From positions 29,428,048-29,492,047 of the forward strand of contig NC_087070.1 of NCBI RefSeq assembly GCF_963678635.1: a stretch of 64,000 bases of DNA, in the 5' to 3' direction. A program made the translations under genes and the position numbers. The notes below the pieces were generated by a model. The model ran no database searches. It saw only the letters and a program-made list of their open reading frames with translations, and was not told where the DNA came from. Below are positions 1-11,902 of the stretch, one piece after another. This stretch comes from Symsagittifera roscoffensis (taxonomy: Eukaryota; Xenacoelomorpha; Acoela; Convolutidae). Every line of letters starts with the position of its first letter. Within the stretch, counting starts at the first letter, position 1.

Positions 1-1454
1 AAGGCTTATTCATCATTTCTTAACAAGGTATCTCCCTACCGCCACACATCAACATGGTTTTCGTCCTTTCCACTCTACCACTACTGCGCTTTCCACATTA
101 GAATTTTTTGTCATAGACGGTTTTAATCAAAATCGCCCCCCTCCCGCACCGTTCTCGCAACGCTTGACCTTTCGAAGGCTTCTGACATGGTGTGTCATCG
201 TACTCTCGTGGAACTAATTCATGACTCACCGTTCCCGAGAGGTATTCTTCGTTGGCTGAGTGACTACTTGAACGGCCGACAAACCACCACACTTTTTAAC
301 AACCAAGAATCCCCTCACAAAATAGTTCACTGTGGAGTCCCCCAGGGCTCTATTTTTCGGCCACTCTTTTTAAGTCTTACGTCCATGACGCTCCCACACG
401 CCACAATAATGTTCATCTCACATCTTACGCTGACGATTTCCATCCCTTTTCCCAAAGTTCTGATGTAGAGGCAGCATCTCGATCGTTGAACGATTAACTT
501 CATCATCTTTTAAATTTTTCACTTCCAGGAAATTATTTTTCGCGTCCTCTAAAGGATCAGTTATCCTTTTTTCTTCATACAATAAAGATTTTAACAAAAC
601 ACCAAGTGTACTTTTAAACAACGAGCCACTCCCTCTTAACAAAAACCCAAAAATTTAAGGGTTATTTTTGACCCAACCTTATGCTTTGCTGCACAATGTA
701 AAAGATCCGACGACAAGGGCCGCCGCAGGATAGGTGTCCTGAAAGCGTTGGCAGGATCCTCTTGGGGACAGACAAAAGAAACCCTCCTCTTAACTATCAA
801 AGCCTTAACATGCCGCATTTTAGAATATGCCACCCCTGCCTGGTCACATGCCGCCAGCAAAACGTCCATTAACCACCTGCAGGCTACCCAAAATTAAGCC
901 CTCAGAATTATTACTCGCTCAAAGCTCATGAGGTCCACTGCCCACATGCACAATGAGGTCGAGATCCTCAATATTGCAAATCATCACACTCTTTTAACCT
1001 TTCAATTTTTCATCTCGTCATACCGCTCCCATCACCCAAATATTTTCTACCACTCACACCCCACACCTCCAAGTCGATCTCGACAATCAATTTTAAACGG
1101 TTATAAAGAAGATATTGACTCCGTTTTAACCAATCTTAACCCTTCACTCATTCTTAAGAACCCAGAAGAAGTTTCCACTTCGTTTTTAACCACCACAAGT
1201 CCATTTTAAAACACAACCACAAAAATCTAGAAACCAAATTCCTCGCAGAAATCCCTCCCTCTAAATTTATTTGTATACCGCCCCCTAAGGTCGGCCCCAC
1301 AGAAAAATCTCTACCCAGAACTACCCGCTGCAAACTCTCCCAACTCCGGTCTGGTTACAGCCGGCTCTTAAACACATACCTCTCCCGACTAGACAACAAA
1401 ATTTCCCCACTATGCCCGGGCTGTCACCTAGCACATCACACTAGTTGAATTGAA
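1..1454 (+). pseudogene. Decayed non-LTR (LINE) retrotransposon, RT and 3' part
   Basis: The translation in several broken frames gives an ordered set of LINE reverse transcriptase motifs: QHGFRPFHSTTT near 50, LDLSKASD near 161, GVPQGSIF near 331 and SYADDF near 418 (the catalytic YADD box). Downstream, 690-930 resembles the thumb and connection part (RRIGVLKALAGSSWGQ, then ILEYATPAWS) and 1320-1440 ends in a short C-terminal piece with CPGC. The usual FD before the first catalytic Asp is SD. There are many stops and frameshifts, and the 5' half lies outside the window. Jockey/CR1-like clades fit best by motif style, but the clade is not established. The remnant is cut off by E0 at about 1455. 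Confidence 0.85.
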
Positions 1455-2095
1455 AGAACACATTTGACACTAGTCTAAGAAAGAACCACAGTGCCTTAAC
1501 GAGGGATGGGGCACATTTCAAAACCCAGCAGGGCACACAATGGATCCATGACGACTTCCAGACGAAGATAGAGGAGTTGGAGGCGGAATTGCAGACAATG
1601 GTTAGCCCTATTGCACGAGGCAGCCCTGCTGGCAGGGTGAGGTCTCGTGTGCCTCAACCACAAGCGAGTCGGCTGTGACCTCTGGCGACGGAAGCAAATG
1701 TTACGCAATCCGCTCCAAGCTCGTGAGAGAAAGCAGACGTGGGAGAAAGGTTGAGAACCGTCCCCGCTCACAGAAGCCAATCTTATGAGAAGTGGTGCGC
1801 AGCAGGTAGCTCCCCAAGCAACCATAAGCGCCACAAGTCAGCCTGAAAAAATACCAGTGGCTTAAGGGGACTCGCAAGCAGACCTGCAGTGATCATTCAT
1901 ACCGACAAAGTCAGTGAGTTATTGTGGGATGCGAGTGATATGATGCAAATCGGACATGGCAAAAAAAATGAACATGAATACGCTGGCATGTCGTGCAGAC
2001 GCAAAGAAAAAGCTCAAGATGCAGAACCTACAGTATCTGGATTATAACGAATATCGGGCGTGGACTAGCTCTTGATAGATGAGTAGCAATTTAAT
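1455..2095 (+). pseudogene. E0 p1 remnant: C-terminus of the SGNH-hydrolase ORF
   Basis: The translation from about 1490 reads DGAHFKTQQGTQW, which aligns with the block V motif DGIHFNTQRGRHW of E1 p1 (the Asp-x-x-His motif, here with Ile to Ala). A low-complexity tail follows, and the stretch near 1960-2000 matches the p1/p2 junction of E1 (46340-46390). The catalytic Ser block is absent because the element begins downstream of it. Several stops are present; non-functional. Confidence 0.75.
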
Positions 2096-2326
2096 TCTGC
2101 TACCACCTTCAGATTGGTGATCCTAGAGGGTTTGACTAGGGAAAGCACAATAGGACCCTTGAACATGAGGTCGTTGACGGACATCCGTCATCAGGCGAGG
2201 GAAAAACCCCACCGTGCCGGAAAGGGAAGTTTTTAGTGGAGAACAAACCCAATAACAAACATCACAAGATGTACAGGCAATTTGTAAAGCTCCTGGGAGC
2301 AATCGAAGTCCCCGTGGGCCTGTAAC
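2096..2326 (+). pseudogene. E0 p2 remnant, N-terminal fragment
   Basis: Bases 2145-2290 closely follow E1 46525-46670, the p2 stretch FGPLNTRSLTDVRQRA to KSNNKHHKMYRQF. It breaks off near 2326, where a foreign RT fragment begins. Frameshifted; no function expected. Confidence 0.75.
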
Positions 2327-2800
2327 GTGGTCACAGCTAAAAAGAAAGGGAGGCAATATAGGTTTTGTTGTAATTTCCGCTACTTGAACGCAGTAACGAT
2401 AAAAGATGCATACCCGATTCCCCGCATCAATGAAAGTCTCTCGAAGTTGGGAGACGCCAAATTCTTCACGACGTTAGATTTGGGCTCTGAGTTCTGGCAA
2501 AAGCCCTCAGAAAACAGGAGCGAGAGAAAACGGGCTTTGTGTGTGAACTGGGGTTGTTCCAGTAGAAAAGAAAACCGTTTGGACTATCCAACGCGACGGC
2601 TACATTTCAGCGATTTATGGCCCAGGTACTCACAAATGTAACCAAGAAATTAGGGAAGCTCATAATGTGTTGCAATGATGACGTTGTGATCGCGACACCA
2701 ACCCTGAAGGACCACATAGAGAGATTGGGCGAAGTCGTTACTTGCATGAAACAGGCCGGCTTGAATTGTAAGACCTACCAACTGTGACATCCTGATTATC
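2327..2800 (+). pseudogene. Displaced reverse transcriptase fragment inside E0 p2
   Basis: The translation FCCNFRYLNAVTIKDAYPIP to KLGDAKFFTTLDLGSEFW matches the RT fingers and palm of E1 (38705-39160). The catalytic box is mutated: CNDD where E1 has YVDD. It lies between two p2 segments, about 8 kb (in element coordinates) from where RT belongs, so it was moved by template switching, gene conversion or a nested fragment insertion. Confidence 0.82.
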
Positions 2801-3797
2801 CCCGATTGAGCTCAGTGGAAGGCGATGAGAAGAGATATGCAATATTGGAGTCACCTGTTAGCGCTGGAATGAAGTTGGTGGAAAATCTTGATAGTGGCTA
2901 GCTCCGACTACCTGTATACGCCCCGCTCTTTCTTTTGGCCTTACTTAATCTTAATCACAGCCGGCAATTTGGACTAGGGACAGGCGTTGGGAATGGCAAT
3001 AAGTGCACAAAGAGTGGAGAACATGGACCCACATGTTGTCATAAAAGCAAGATCGAATGATCACTTGCAAAGTGGAGGTTTGTTTTCATACTGTGCCCTG
3101 GCTACGCCTTACTACCCGAGCATCTGCAATTTGTATATGCGATGGTCACCTTATATGGTCACCTAGCGGAAGGCGATTTGACGTAGTGATATCGGCACCG
3201 AACCGACAAGTTGATCCCAACCCTCACTTCCCCTTGATGCAGGAGGGATGTGCTGGCAACAAGAGCCAAATGCATGAAACAGGCCGGCTTCAATTGTAAG
3301 ACCCACCAACTGTGACATCCTGATTATCCCCGAGTGAGCTCAGTGGAAAGTGATGAGAAGATATATGCGCTATTGGAGTCACCTGTTAGCGCTGGAATGA
3401 AGTTGGTAGAAAATCTTGATAGTGGCTAGCTCCGACTACCTGTATACGCCCCGCTCACTCTTTTGGCCTTACTTAATCTTAATCACAGCCGCCAATTTGG
3501 ACTAGGGATAGGCGGTGGGAATGGCAATAAGTGCACAGAGAGTGGAGAACATGGACTCACATGTTGTCATAAAAGCAAGATCGAATGATCACTTGCAAAG
3601 TAGAGGTTTGTTTTCATACTGTGCCCTGGCTACGCCTTACTACCCGAGCCTCTGCAATATGTGTATGCGATGGTCAACTTACTAGCGGAAGGACGATTTG
3701 ACGTAGTGATATCGGCACCGAACCAACAAGTTGATCCCAACCCTTACTTCCACTTGATGCAGGAGGTAAGCACGATGCCCTTGGACCGGTTCCAGGG
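2744..3797 (+). repeat. About 527-bp tandem duplication within E0
   Basis: The stretch starting GCATGAAACAGGCCGGCTT near 2745 recurs near 3271, and the two copies stay collinear for about 520 bp (end of the RT fragment plus the p2 SGNH-like region). The copies differ at scattered positions and by a small insertion in the first copy, so the duplication is not recent. Confidence 0.85.
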
Positions 3798-5330
3798 GGA
3801 TGTGCTGGCAACAAGAGCCAAATACTAGATGTTTGATGCGATCCTCGCGGGAATGGGCGTGTGGTCATCACCCGCGTTCCTCAGCAGTTGTTATCCCAGA
3901 GCTTCGAGACACCTAATAGTCAATTTCGTGAAAGATTGGCCTTGTGCCGGCACTATACGTAGCATTCGGACCTGAAAGCTTTGTGAAGGGACCCGTGTTG
4001 CTCTTCACTCAGGAACTACCTGAACTCCGGTTGGATGGCCTTCACACGTTGATAGTTCTGACTTATGGTCGTTTGGGTGAACTGTTCGTGTTGCTGAGAT
4101 ATCCGGAACAGTTGCAAGGATCGAGCAGAGAATTTGACGCGCAGATGGAAACGGCCTCCTACAGAAAGCTGAAGGATTGGAGGACTCTGCTCCTTCAATT
4201 TTTACTGCAACAAGTTAGGAGCCTAACTGGAGAGGATAAACTTGACGCACGTGTTTCCAGACCTGCAGGTGAAGGCGTACAGACACTCGGTCCTGTACGT
4301 GAACCTTGTATCAGTAGTGGGTTGTTCCGTGCTGAATTGGGTAGAACAACGGGAACTGCGAAGACTGCTGAGCGAGGATAGGCTGTTCGGAAGGATAGCG
4401 GAGCCTGCCTGGACCATGATGGGTTTCAACATCAGCTTTAAACGTCAAATAGGCGGCAAAGATCTTTCGAACGTCCAGTTCAATCCTAAGCTCTGGAACT
4501 TACGACTGGTCGTCAAGGCACAAAGAACGCGGTGAAAATCCCGGCATGGCCGAAGGCATATGCTCAAGTAAAGGAACATCAGGAGACTTGGTTGGCGGAT
4601 TCAAGTCCGCTGCCAGACAAGTGCCCTCTATATCCGCAGAGATGCTGGGGGCGATCACTCCTGCTTTTGCAGCAACGAGGATTGGAGCCGCGCATGACGT
4701 GGAGGAGAGAATGATGAAGTGGGGTGAGAGAATGGAGCCGCGCTTCATCAGTTGGAACGCTGCAGCCCTGCACACTTTCGACATCACTTTCCCTGATATA
4801 TGGAGTTGGAAAAAGATTAATGCAATACCGTCAAGGAAGCCCGAGCTGTCTGCAGGTAATTGTAACGATGTGTTTTCACCAGCTGACGATAAGTCCAGAT
4901 CGAGAGACGTTGGTGATGCTGGAAATGGCAAGGGAGTCAAGGGGAGCATTCTATCTGACAATACAGGAAGTGGCGTCTCATGGTGAGCAACCTGTGGAAA
5001 TTGTCATAAATGATGAGATGTTCAAGCAGGCGGGTGACCGGCTCGGTCGAATTCCGGAGTTGACAAGCGCCAAGGCCCCTCTGGACTGGGACCTCAGCCA
5101 GATGTTGAGAGAAAAGATAAAGACGCGAATGAAGATAACCAACAGCAGGATGATCCCATGGAGGGTAAAGGGGACAAAAAGAGCAAAATTGACCCGGAAG
5201 CCCTCGAAAGAGACCTCTTGGAGTATGTTTTTAACGAAGCGGAAGATGGTTCGGCGGATGAAGCACTGATTCTGATGACGCCATCGTCATTTATGTCGCC
5301 CATCAGAGAACCTCCAGCTAGCTTGACTCC
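2801..5330 (+). pseudogene. E0 p2 remnant
   Basis: After the RT fragment, sequence matching E1 p2 resumes at the SGNH-like region (IVASSDYLYTP, here ILIVASSDYLYTP-like at about 2890), passes through the 527-bp duplication and continues at 3750-4230 and 4235-5330. About 120 bp corresponding to E1 48240-48360 are deleted near 4235. The end (near 5200-5300) reads PEALERDLLEY without a stop, whereas E1 has a TGA at this point. This shows that p2 and p3 were once one frame. Confidence 0.8.
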
Positions 5331-6306
5331 CGTGTAGTAGTACGTCAGAGAAGAGACGCGTACAAGCTGCTCTGCGAATCTCCTGGGAGGCGGAGGATTG
5401 ATGAATCAATGTGAGTGGAATTCCTGAGCACGTTGCCAGAAGAAGAATGGGAACGGTATCAGAGTCCGGTGAATTGAGTCCGGTTGTGCGGGATCAGTCT
5501 GTCAAAAGAACCAAAATAGGGCTTAAGAAGTACAAGTACATGGTGAGAAAACTCAAGAGGAGAGTAAATAATGAAACGATCAACCCGAAGGTTGTAAAAT
5601 TGAAAGCCGCCGCGGTAGTGATGTTGTTAGCGAAGGTATCCGTCAGAAAGAAGACGGACAAGGGGATGGTGCCACGCACGGCGGCAGGAAAAATGAGAAT
5701 CAGGTGCCGCCGATGTTGTTGGCTTACTAATATCCACAGCCTCTAAGGCGAGGAGGAACGAGAGAACCCTGGCTGACACCAGACTGGAAATGGAGGTCAT
5801 CAGCCAGTGTGGATCCGGAGCCATCTCGGACTAACATAGCAAAGATGAAACTGGAGGGACAGCTCGACGTGCTCGAGTACAGCCACATTAAGGTGCCCGA
5901 ATCAGTCCACATCCTGCTGGTGGCTATGTGGAAATGTTGAAGGCGAGAAATTCCGAGAGATCATTTGATGGCATGGCATAATAAGCAAGCCATGCAGGAA
6001 AACCTAAGGTAGCTAATGATGGAATCAAACCAGAAGAGGAAAGAATACGGTACTGTGATGTCGTCAGCGAATGAAGACGGCCGGGAGCTGCTTGTGAAAA
6101 TTTCCTAGAGGCCAGCAATCTGGAAGTATTTCTACGAGACGATTCGCACAACTTCGTCATTAACGGCGCTTTTAGCTGACCCATGTATCAGGACGGATTT
6201 ACAAGTGAGGCTGGTGTGGTGTCTTGTCGGGATAAAGAGGCAGGAATATGAAGCCACCATCGAAACCAAGGCGAGGGAGCAACAGTTGTAACCGGAGTCT
6301 CTGAAA
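5331..6306 (+). pseudogene. E0 p3 remnant
   Basis: It matches E1 p3 piecewise: TLPEEEWERYQSE near 5425, the basic stretch near 5530-5640, and ETKAREQQL just before p4 near 6260. Several frameshifts and at least one large deletion occur near 5480. No known domain. Confidence 0.7.
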
Positions 6307-8616
6307 GTGATGATTTCCAGGGACGACTCCGCGATAGCATGGGCGAAACGGAAAGATGCGCTTTGCTTTGTGAAGTTCAAGGTGGATTGTATCCCCACTC
6401 CGGTATTAGAGGAGTGCGTGAAAGCTATCAGACAAAGAGGGGCGAAGCGTGAAGAGATCTTGTTGAGGGCTTTGTTGGAACTCTATCAATATATGCCACT
6501 ACGGATCCCGGCGAAGGAGCTGAACGACCTTGATAGCTACCGGAGTTTCGAGGAAATCAGGAGGCGCTCCGACAAAGAATTAACAGTCACTAGAGAATTG
6601 CTGGAAAGGGCCAGGAGCCTGAAAGAATATGCGACGTTAGGGAAGCAGAGATCCTTCCAGTATGTGCCAGGTGTACCTGGAATGGCCTACAATCTATTCG
6701 TCAACGAGGAAGCCAAGGACTCATACTTTGACTTTGACCAAACAAAAATCCTTGATTTCTGGGTGGAGAGAGTGCGAGAAATGGGGATGATAACGTCGAA
6801 ACAGCTGCATTTGTGAATAGTTCTGGAGTAACGAGTGGTCGAACCCTCGGTTCCCGAATTGTAAGGGCAAGTAAGATTTCAGTGTATTTTGTGGGACTGT
6901 TCCATGAATACCAGTCTATTGACGATGTGGGAACTCATGAAATATTCATGGTCCCAAAATCCGAACCCAGACCTGATGTGGGACCTCACCGCTGATTCTG
7001 AGATCACGAGAGCGACGAAGAGAGTCTGCATGATTTAGCAATGAATCACCACTTGAAAGTTAAGTCTTGAAAGTGAAGAAGCAGAGCGAGAAGAAACCCA
7101 CGGAACCATCGGAGGGAAACTTTCCGAGTAATTGGATGAAGACAGGTGAGTGTCTGGCCTCCAGTTGTGGACTGGAAGGGCACGTGTGAGGAACGAATCA
7201 CTGCTTGAAAACCCTGGTCGAACAACATTGCCAGTTAGCGAGGCTCTTTGGGAGGCTGAGCATGTCGGGCAGGAGCGAGATGGAATTGGTTGCCGGCTGT
7301 CACGGCGTTACTGAGGTGAATTTGATAACTGCCTTGGGGTTCTTCACTATGAAAAGCTCCCTAGAATCACTGGAACGTCTCGAAAGGGCACATGAGTTAC
7401 TGGCCGCCCTGAGCGTGGAGGTGTTTCCAGGGTCGTTGCAGACTGAGCAAAAAAATGTAAGCTGGCGAGAAAGTCTTGAGAATGAAAAGAACTTGAAGCA
7501 CAGTGAGTGATATCACAAGACAGCTGGCTCGAAGTACCTGTTGGGATACATTTCGGCACCATACTGCAACAGCAAATATCCGACGCACCTGGTGATAGTG
7601 GTTGCCAGAACGCAGCATCGGTTGATTGATCAAGTCTTTTCGGTGCCCAAGTGCGTGCGATTGTCGAATATGTCTAACAAATCCCATTAACCAGTGACGA
7701 AGATTCTTCGGGCAGTCCCTGAGAGGTCTAGAGACGAATTAGAAGAGCTAGTAGTAGAGAACTTCATGAAAATCAGTGACTTTCAGACTAAGAAAGCGAG
7801 TGAATGATGGCAAACACTTTCCCTACAATTGACGAGAAGGATGAAACGCATCAGATGATGATGGAGATAGAACCACTGCTGATATCATCAGATGTCGAAT
7901 CTGGAGAAGCATCCTGCTGACTCATGGGGATTGCCCGTGTCACTGGCTGGCGCAGACGTTTCGGTACCCAAAGAGAGCAAAATTAGTGTTATTATGGGAT
8001 GCTGGAGAGGTAGGTTCCATGGGACTGCCTGATCAAGTCCAGAATGTGTCCATATTGGTGGTGAGTGCAGGAGATGGAAGTGAGAAACTGGATCTGCTTA
8101 AAACCACCTGCAAAGTTCTGAGGATACCCAAAGCCAGCGAAAGTATTTGCGCAAGACAGAATTTGATGGCTTGGTTCCGTTCAGTGATGACGGCATGGGT
8201 GTATATGTGTATGAACCTGCGAAGCGTCATATGTCCTGAAACACGGAGGGCTATCAGTCATTCCAGCTAATTAAAGGGACCGGGAGCCTATGAAAGAGCA
8301 TTCCTGACGCACAGGATTGCTCTAACCACAGCTGTGAAGCGGGTAACTGGCAAGCCTTGCACCACGGAAAACGAGAAGAAAGAGGTCTTACAAGCTGACC
8401 TGGAACGGAATGGGAGCCTGTGCTTGCACAAAAGCTTATGTGGGAATCGGGAGCAGAAGGTGAACGTTGATCTACTACCCTGTTGCAAGATAAGATTGCT
8501 GGAGGAAGAAAATTGTGGCATGGCCCGCAACTCTGTTGACATGCTACAGAAAGTGCTGGAGGACAGCGATTTGGGCGAGCAAGATCAAAAACAAGAACAA
8601 GAAGCAACGACGTGAG
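6307..8616 (+). pseudogene. E0 p4 remnant
   Basis: The translation MISRDDSAIAWAKRKDALCF at 6310 is nearly the same as E1 p4, and collinear similarity runs to the C-terminal MLQKVLEDS near 8555. Short open pieces (6307-6816, 7205-7510, 7986-8270, 8334-8615) are separated by stops and shifts. This is the best preserved part of E0 and fixes its family as that of E1. Confidence 0.85.
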
Positions 8617-9074
8617 AATTGAAGGCAAGGCGCGAAGCAGAAGTGGAAAGAAGTGAAAAACACAATTGTTTTACGGCGTGAAAACATGAACAAATCAACA
8701 AAGATTGATTACTGAACTTTTAATTTTTTTTTGTTTTGTTAAAATCTGGTTAGACCAGATATTGAAATTGTTAGGAGTTGTTTCAATTATTGAATTGCAA
8801 TGAAAAATTTCAGTTTGTTGTTATTTATTAAAGCAGAACTTAGGTGAGTAAATCAACCTGTTTAAACCTAACTGAAGTTTTTGACCTATGTAGGTCTTAT
8901 TTTCATTTAGTGGCGAGCTGGTGGGGTTTGGGTACGCTCGCTTGATGAGGGTGGGTACTTCATTGCCTTTCCTTGGCACAGGGTTTCTTAGTTTTAATAC
9001 TGAGGGCGACAGCATAAATGAACGATTATACTTTTTGAAAAACGCTGAATTAAGTTGAACGGTTGCCTGACCGC
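8617..9074 (+). other. E0 3' untranslated region
   Basis: It aligns over its whole length with E1 53067-53506, including the shared TAGGTGAGT-like and GGGTTTCTTAGTTTTAATA-like blocks. Preservation of noncoding sequence in a copy whose genes are ruined mostly reflects common ancestry. It contains a hairpin at 8744-8760. Confidence 0.75.
8744..8760 (+). promoter_or_regulatory. 3' UTR hairpin of the E0/E1 family (E0 copy)
   Basis: ATCTGGT-TAG-ACCAGAT forms a perfect 7-bp stem. The second E0 copy has the same stem at 10673-10689 with loop CAG. E1 has TTTGGTTT/AAACCAAA at 53175-53199, with a C:G pair replaced by T:A. The role is unknown; an RNA element for packaging or 3' processing is possible. 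Confidence 0.55.
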
Positions 9075-9373
9075 CGTGCCACGTCCCAAACCTTTTTTAA
9101 CCAGCAAGAGCGAGAAGAAGTTTTATGATGGCAAGACGTAAGTAGTCAGAAAAGATATGTTGTTATTTTTGCATGTAAACGAAAGCTGATCAAAAGTCGT
9201 TTGACTGATGGCCTTTAAATGCTAGCTTATCACTTAGGTTAAATATAACAAGAAAACAACTGGCTAGGTCTAGACGGTTAAAAACGACTAAAATTAAGGT
9301 AACTGACGTCAGCCAGTCGTCAATAGGTACTTTTTCTACGCTCCTTCGCTATAATTTATGGGCGAATGTTACA
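9075..9373 (+). repeat. E0 3' terminus: 3' UTR end fused to the last 215 bp of the LTR
   Basis: The first 80 bp (GTGCCACGTCCCA onward) match the E1 3' UTR at 53509-53585. From about 9156 the sequence matches the LTR end of E1 (54454-54667) and ends TGTTACA. The polypurine tract and first 640 bp of LTR are gone, through an 875-bp deletion whose edges share TCAG. The same fused structure is present at 55991-56291, so the deletion came before the tandem duplication. Confidence 0.8.
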
Positions 9374-9601
9374 TTGTTTTTATTTGCTGAAGTGATTTTG
9401 GATTTCGAAATGGCGTTTTTTATGAAAAAAAACCCCTGATAGTTGAGCCCAGTGCATCTTTACGATTGCAATAAATATAATTGTTTTCGGAAGCTCTTTT
9501 TTTCAACGATCTGTTAAGCACCGTAGGTGTGAGTCGTGCTCTAGTCTTTGTACAATGGGACGAGTTTTTTCAATTCTAAACGAGCTTTTGAACGGTTTAG
9601 T
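9374..9601 (+). repeat. Duplicated host flank (copy of the TMEM185 upstream region)
   Basis: These 228 bp match 56292-56520 with a few differences, starting right after the LTR end TGTTACA in both places. At 9602 the copy jumps back into p4 of the element. It contains no ORF of note. It is the host part of a tandem duplication unit. Confidence 0.85.
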
Positions 9602-10998
9602 TCCCGAATTAGAAGAGCTAGTAGTAGAGAACTTCATGAAATTCAGTGACTTTCAGAGTAAGAAAGCGAGTGGAATGATGGCGAACACGTTTCCTACAAA
9701 TGACGAGAAGGGTGAAACGCATCAGATGATGATGGAGATAAAATCACTGCTGATAGCATCGGTTTGTCGAATCTGGAGGAGAGCATCCTGCTGACTCATG
9801 GGGATTACCCGTGTCACTGCCTGGCGCAGACGTTTTGATACCCAAAGAGAGCAAACTTACTGTTATAATGGGATGCTGGAGAGGTATGTTCCATGTGACT
9901 GCCTGATCAAGTCCAGAATGTGTCGATATTGGTGGTGAGTGCCATGTTAGCAATGAAATGGCTTGAGGCTAATGCCGGTACAAGCAAACAGGAGATGGCA
10001 GTGAGTGTTAGCAAGAAACTTGAACTGCTTGAAACCACCTGCAAAGTTCTGAGGATACCCAAAGCCATCGAAATTTTTGGGCAAGACAGAAGTTGATGAC
10101 TTGGTTCCGTTCAGTGATGACGGCATGGTTGTATATGTGTATGAACCTGCGAAGCGTCATATGTTCTGAAACACGGAGGGCCATCAGTCAATCCAGCTAT
10201 CCAGCTAAATATAGGAGCGGGAGCCTAAGAAAGAGAATTCCTGACGCACAGGATTGCTCTAACCACAGCTGTGAAGCGGGTAACTGGCAACGCTTGCACC
10301 ACGGAAAACGAGAAGAAAGAGGTCTTACAAGCTGACCTGGAACAGAATGTGAGCCTGTGCTTGCACAATGGCTTAATCGGGAGCAGAAGGTGAACGTTGA
10401 TCTACTACCCTGTTGCAAGAAGAGATTGCTGGAGCAAGAAAATTGTGGCATGGCCCGCAACTCTGTTGACATGCTACAGAAAGTGCTGGAGGACAGCGAA
10501 ATGGGCGCGCAAGAACAAAAACAAGAACAAGAAGCAATGAAGTGAGAATTGAAGGCAAGACGCGAAGCAGAAGTGGAAAGAAATGAAAACCTCAATTGTT
10601 TTACGGCGTGAAAACATGAACAAATCAACAAAGATTGATTATTGGAACTTTTAAATTTTTTGTTTTGTTGAAATCTGGTCAGACCAGATATTGAAATTGT
10701 TAGGAGTTGTTTCAATTATTGAATAGCAATGGAAAATTTCAGTTTGTTGTTATTTATTTGAGCTGAACGTAGGTGAGTAAATCAACCTGTTTAAACCTAA
10801 CTGAAGTTTTTGATCTATGTAGGTCTTATTTTCATTTAGTGGCAACCTGGTGGGGTTTGGGTACGCTCGCTTGATGAGGGTGGGTACTTCATTGCCTTTC
10901 CTTGGCACAGGGTTTCTTAGTTTTAATACTGAGGGCGACAGAATAAATGAACGATTATACTTTATGAGTAACGCTGAATTAACTTTAACGGTTGCGTG
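9602..10998 (+). pseudogene. Second copy of the E0 3' end (partial p4 and 3' UTR)
   Basis: It starts at GAATTAGAAGAGCTAG, identical to 7735 onward, and follows E0 p4 and 3' UTR to GTTGCGTGATC at 11001. There the E2 LTR interrupts it. The continuation is found 45 kb away at 55986 (ATCGCCGTGCCACG), which restores the E0 order. It differs from the first copy by scattered substitutions and short deletions. Confidence 0.85.
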
Positions 10999-11001
10999 AT
11001 C
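10999..11001 (+). other. Left target-site duplication of E2 (ATC)
   Basis: ATC precedes the LTR edge at 11002 and recurs right after the other LTR edge at 55986-55988. Joining the two flanks gives the uninterrupted E0-type sequence GTG-ATC-GCCGTGCC; E0 itself has CTG-ACC-GCCGTGCC at 9067-9078. Three bases match exactly; a fourth would need a mismatch. Confidence 0.65.
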
Positions 11002-11891
11002 TGTACCAGTCGCCTACTTCAGTCACATATGAGACTTAAGAAAAATAGGCCCTATAACCATTGGCTCAAGAGTCAGGGACACTATCTCTTGTGTTTTTCT
11101 ACCTCAAAAACGGTCGGAGCCAATTCGGTTCGCTTGCGACATGAGACTAGAACCCGTTACAGCTTAAAGGCTACTACCAAAATATCCCCCGCTCTAGAAA
11201 ATAAGAACGTCCCCATACTTAGGTCTCGAGATACATACACGAACGCCGTTAAAAAAAGGGTCGGAACAATCCGTTAAGTTACTTTTTATTGGACAGTGGA
11301 ACTTTGATCCATTTCAGATGGATCAACCTAAAACTCGACTTATCTCAACATCAAAATCATAAAACACACTCAAGAAAACTAAATTTAGAACTCACATGTC
11401 GACGCACTCGAGTATAAGGAGTAATTAAATTGATGAGCAACTCGAGAATTAAATAAGATAACTTGATAAGTTCAATACTAATCAGTTTTAATAAAGGAAA
11501 TAAGTTTAGACTCTAGAATTGAAGTTTTCGTCTGAACCATTGGGACACTCCAGCTGTCCACCTTTCCGTTGAAGGTTCACTCTGGTTCAGTTTGAATAAT
11601 TGCACTCTTCTCTCGTGATTATCTCGCCTCCTATTTCAGGATAAGACGGCTCTACTCGTGTCTTATTTTGAATCTGGAAATTGCGAATAGCAATTTCCTG
11701 CTGTTTTCTTACGTATTTTCCCGCAATTGTAAATTCGGTCGTTCTGATTTTTCACTTTGTGTTTTCAGTTGTTGCGAGAAAACTGAACATGACAGGCTCC
11801 ATTCAAAATTTTAAAAAATAAAACTTCACTCCAAAATCACGTATTTTCGTGTCCCTCAAGGTCAAACTTTCAGATATGACCGACTGGCACA
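11002..11891 (-). repeat. E2 3' LTR (family C)
   Basis: On the minus strand it starts TGTGCCAGTCGG at 11891 and ends GGCGACTGGTACA at 11002, where TGTTACA has mutated to TGGTACA. It matches 55113-55985 in the same orientation at about 97%. The LTR of E1 is a distant relative: both have the same start, the same end and a shared internal hairpin. Confidence 0.88.
11304..11326 (-). promoter_or_regulatory. LTR hairpin, C family
   Basis: TTGATCCAT-TTCAG-ATGGATCAA is a perfect 9-bp stem. The E1 LTR has AATCCAT-CTCCA-ATGGATT at 54334-54352. The outermost shared pair changes from G:C to A:T while pairing is kept. It lies in the downstream half of the LTR, possibly in the R region; a role in the transcript is inferred. 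Confidence 0.55.
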
Positions 11892-11902
11892 TACTCCCCG
11901 GA
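11892..11902 (-). promoter_or_regulatory. E2 polypurine tract
   Basis: The minus strand reads TCCGGGGAGTA directly before the LTR start. The same 11 bases precede the E1 3' LTR at 53802-53812. The position next to U3 is that of the plus-strand primer of LTR elements. It is short and not purely purine. Confidence 0.65.

Larger units (their letters stand above)
1455..9373 (+). mobile_element. E0: old, 5'-truncated, rearranged copy of a giant Ty3/gypsy-like LTR retrotransposon
   Basis: Segment after segment matches the coding and 3' regions of element E1 (45.8-54.7 kb) in order: SGNH C-terminus, p2, p3, p4, 3' UTR and the last 215 bp of the LTR. All of Gag-Pol is missing except an RT fragment set out of order inside p2 (2327-2800). 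The protein regions hold many stops, frameshifts, internal deletions and one 527-bp tandem duplication. The 3' boundary ends TGTTACA at 9373 like the LTR of E1, and single-copy-like flank follows. The same flank occurs upstream of TMEM185 (56292-56520), so E0 first inserted just upstream of that gene. Confidence 0.88.

Noticed and set aside
8920-8970. A hammerhead ribozyme in the 3' UTR (TTGATGAG core)
   Set aside because: The core needs CTGATGA, the GAAA partner is missing, and E1 does not keep even the partial core.
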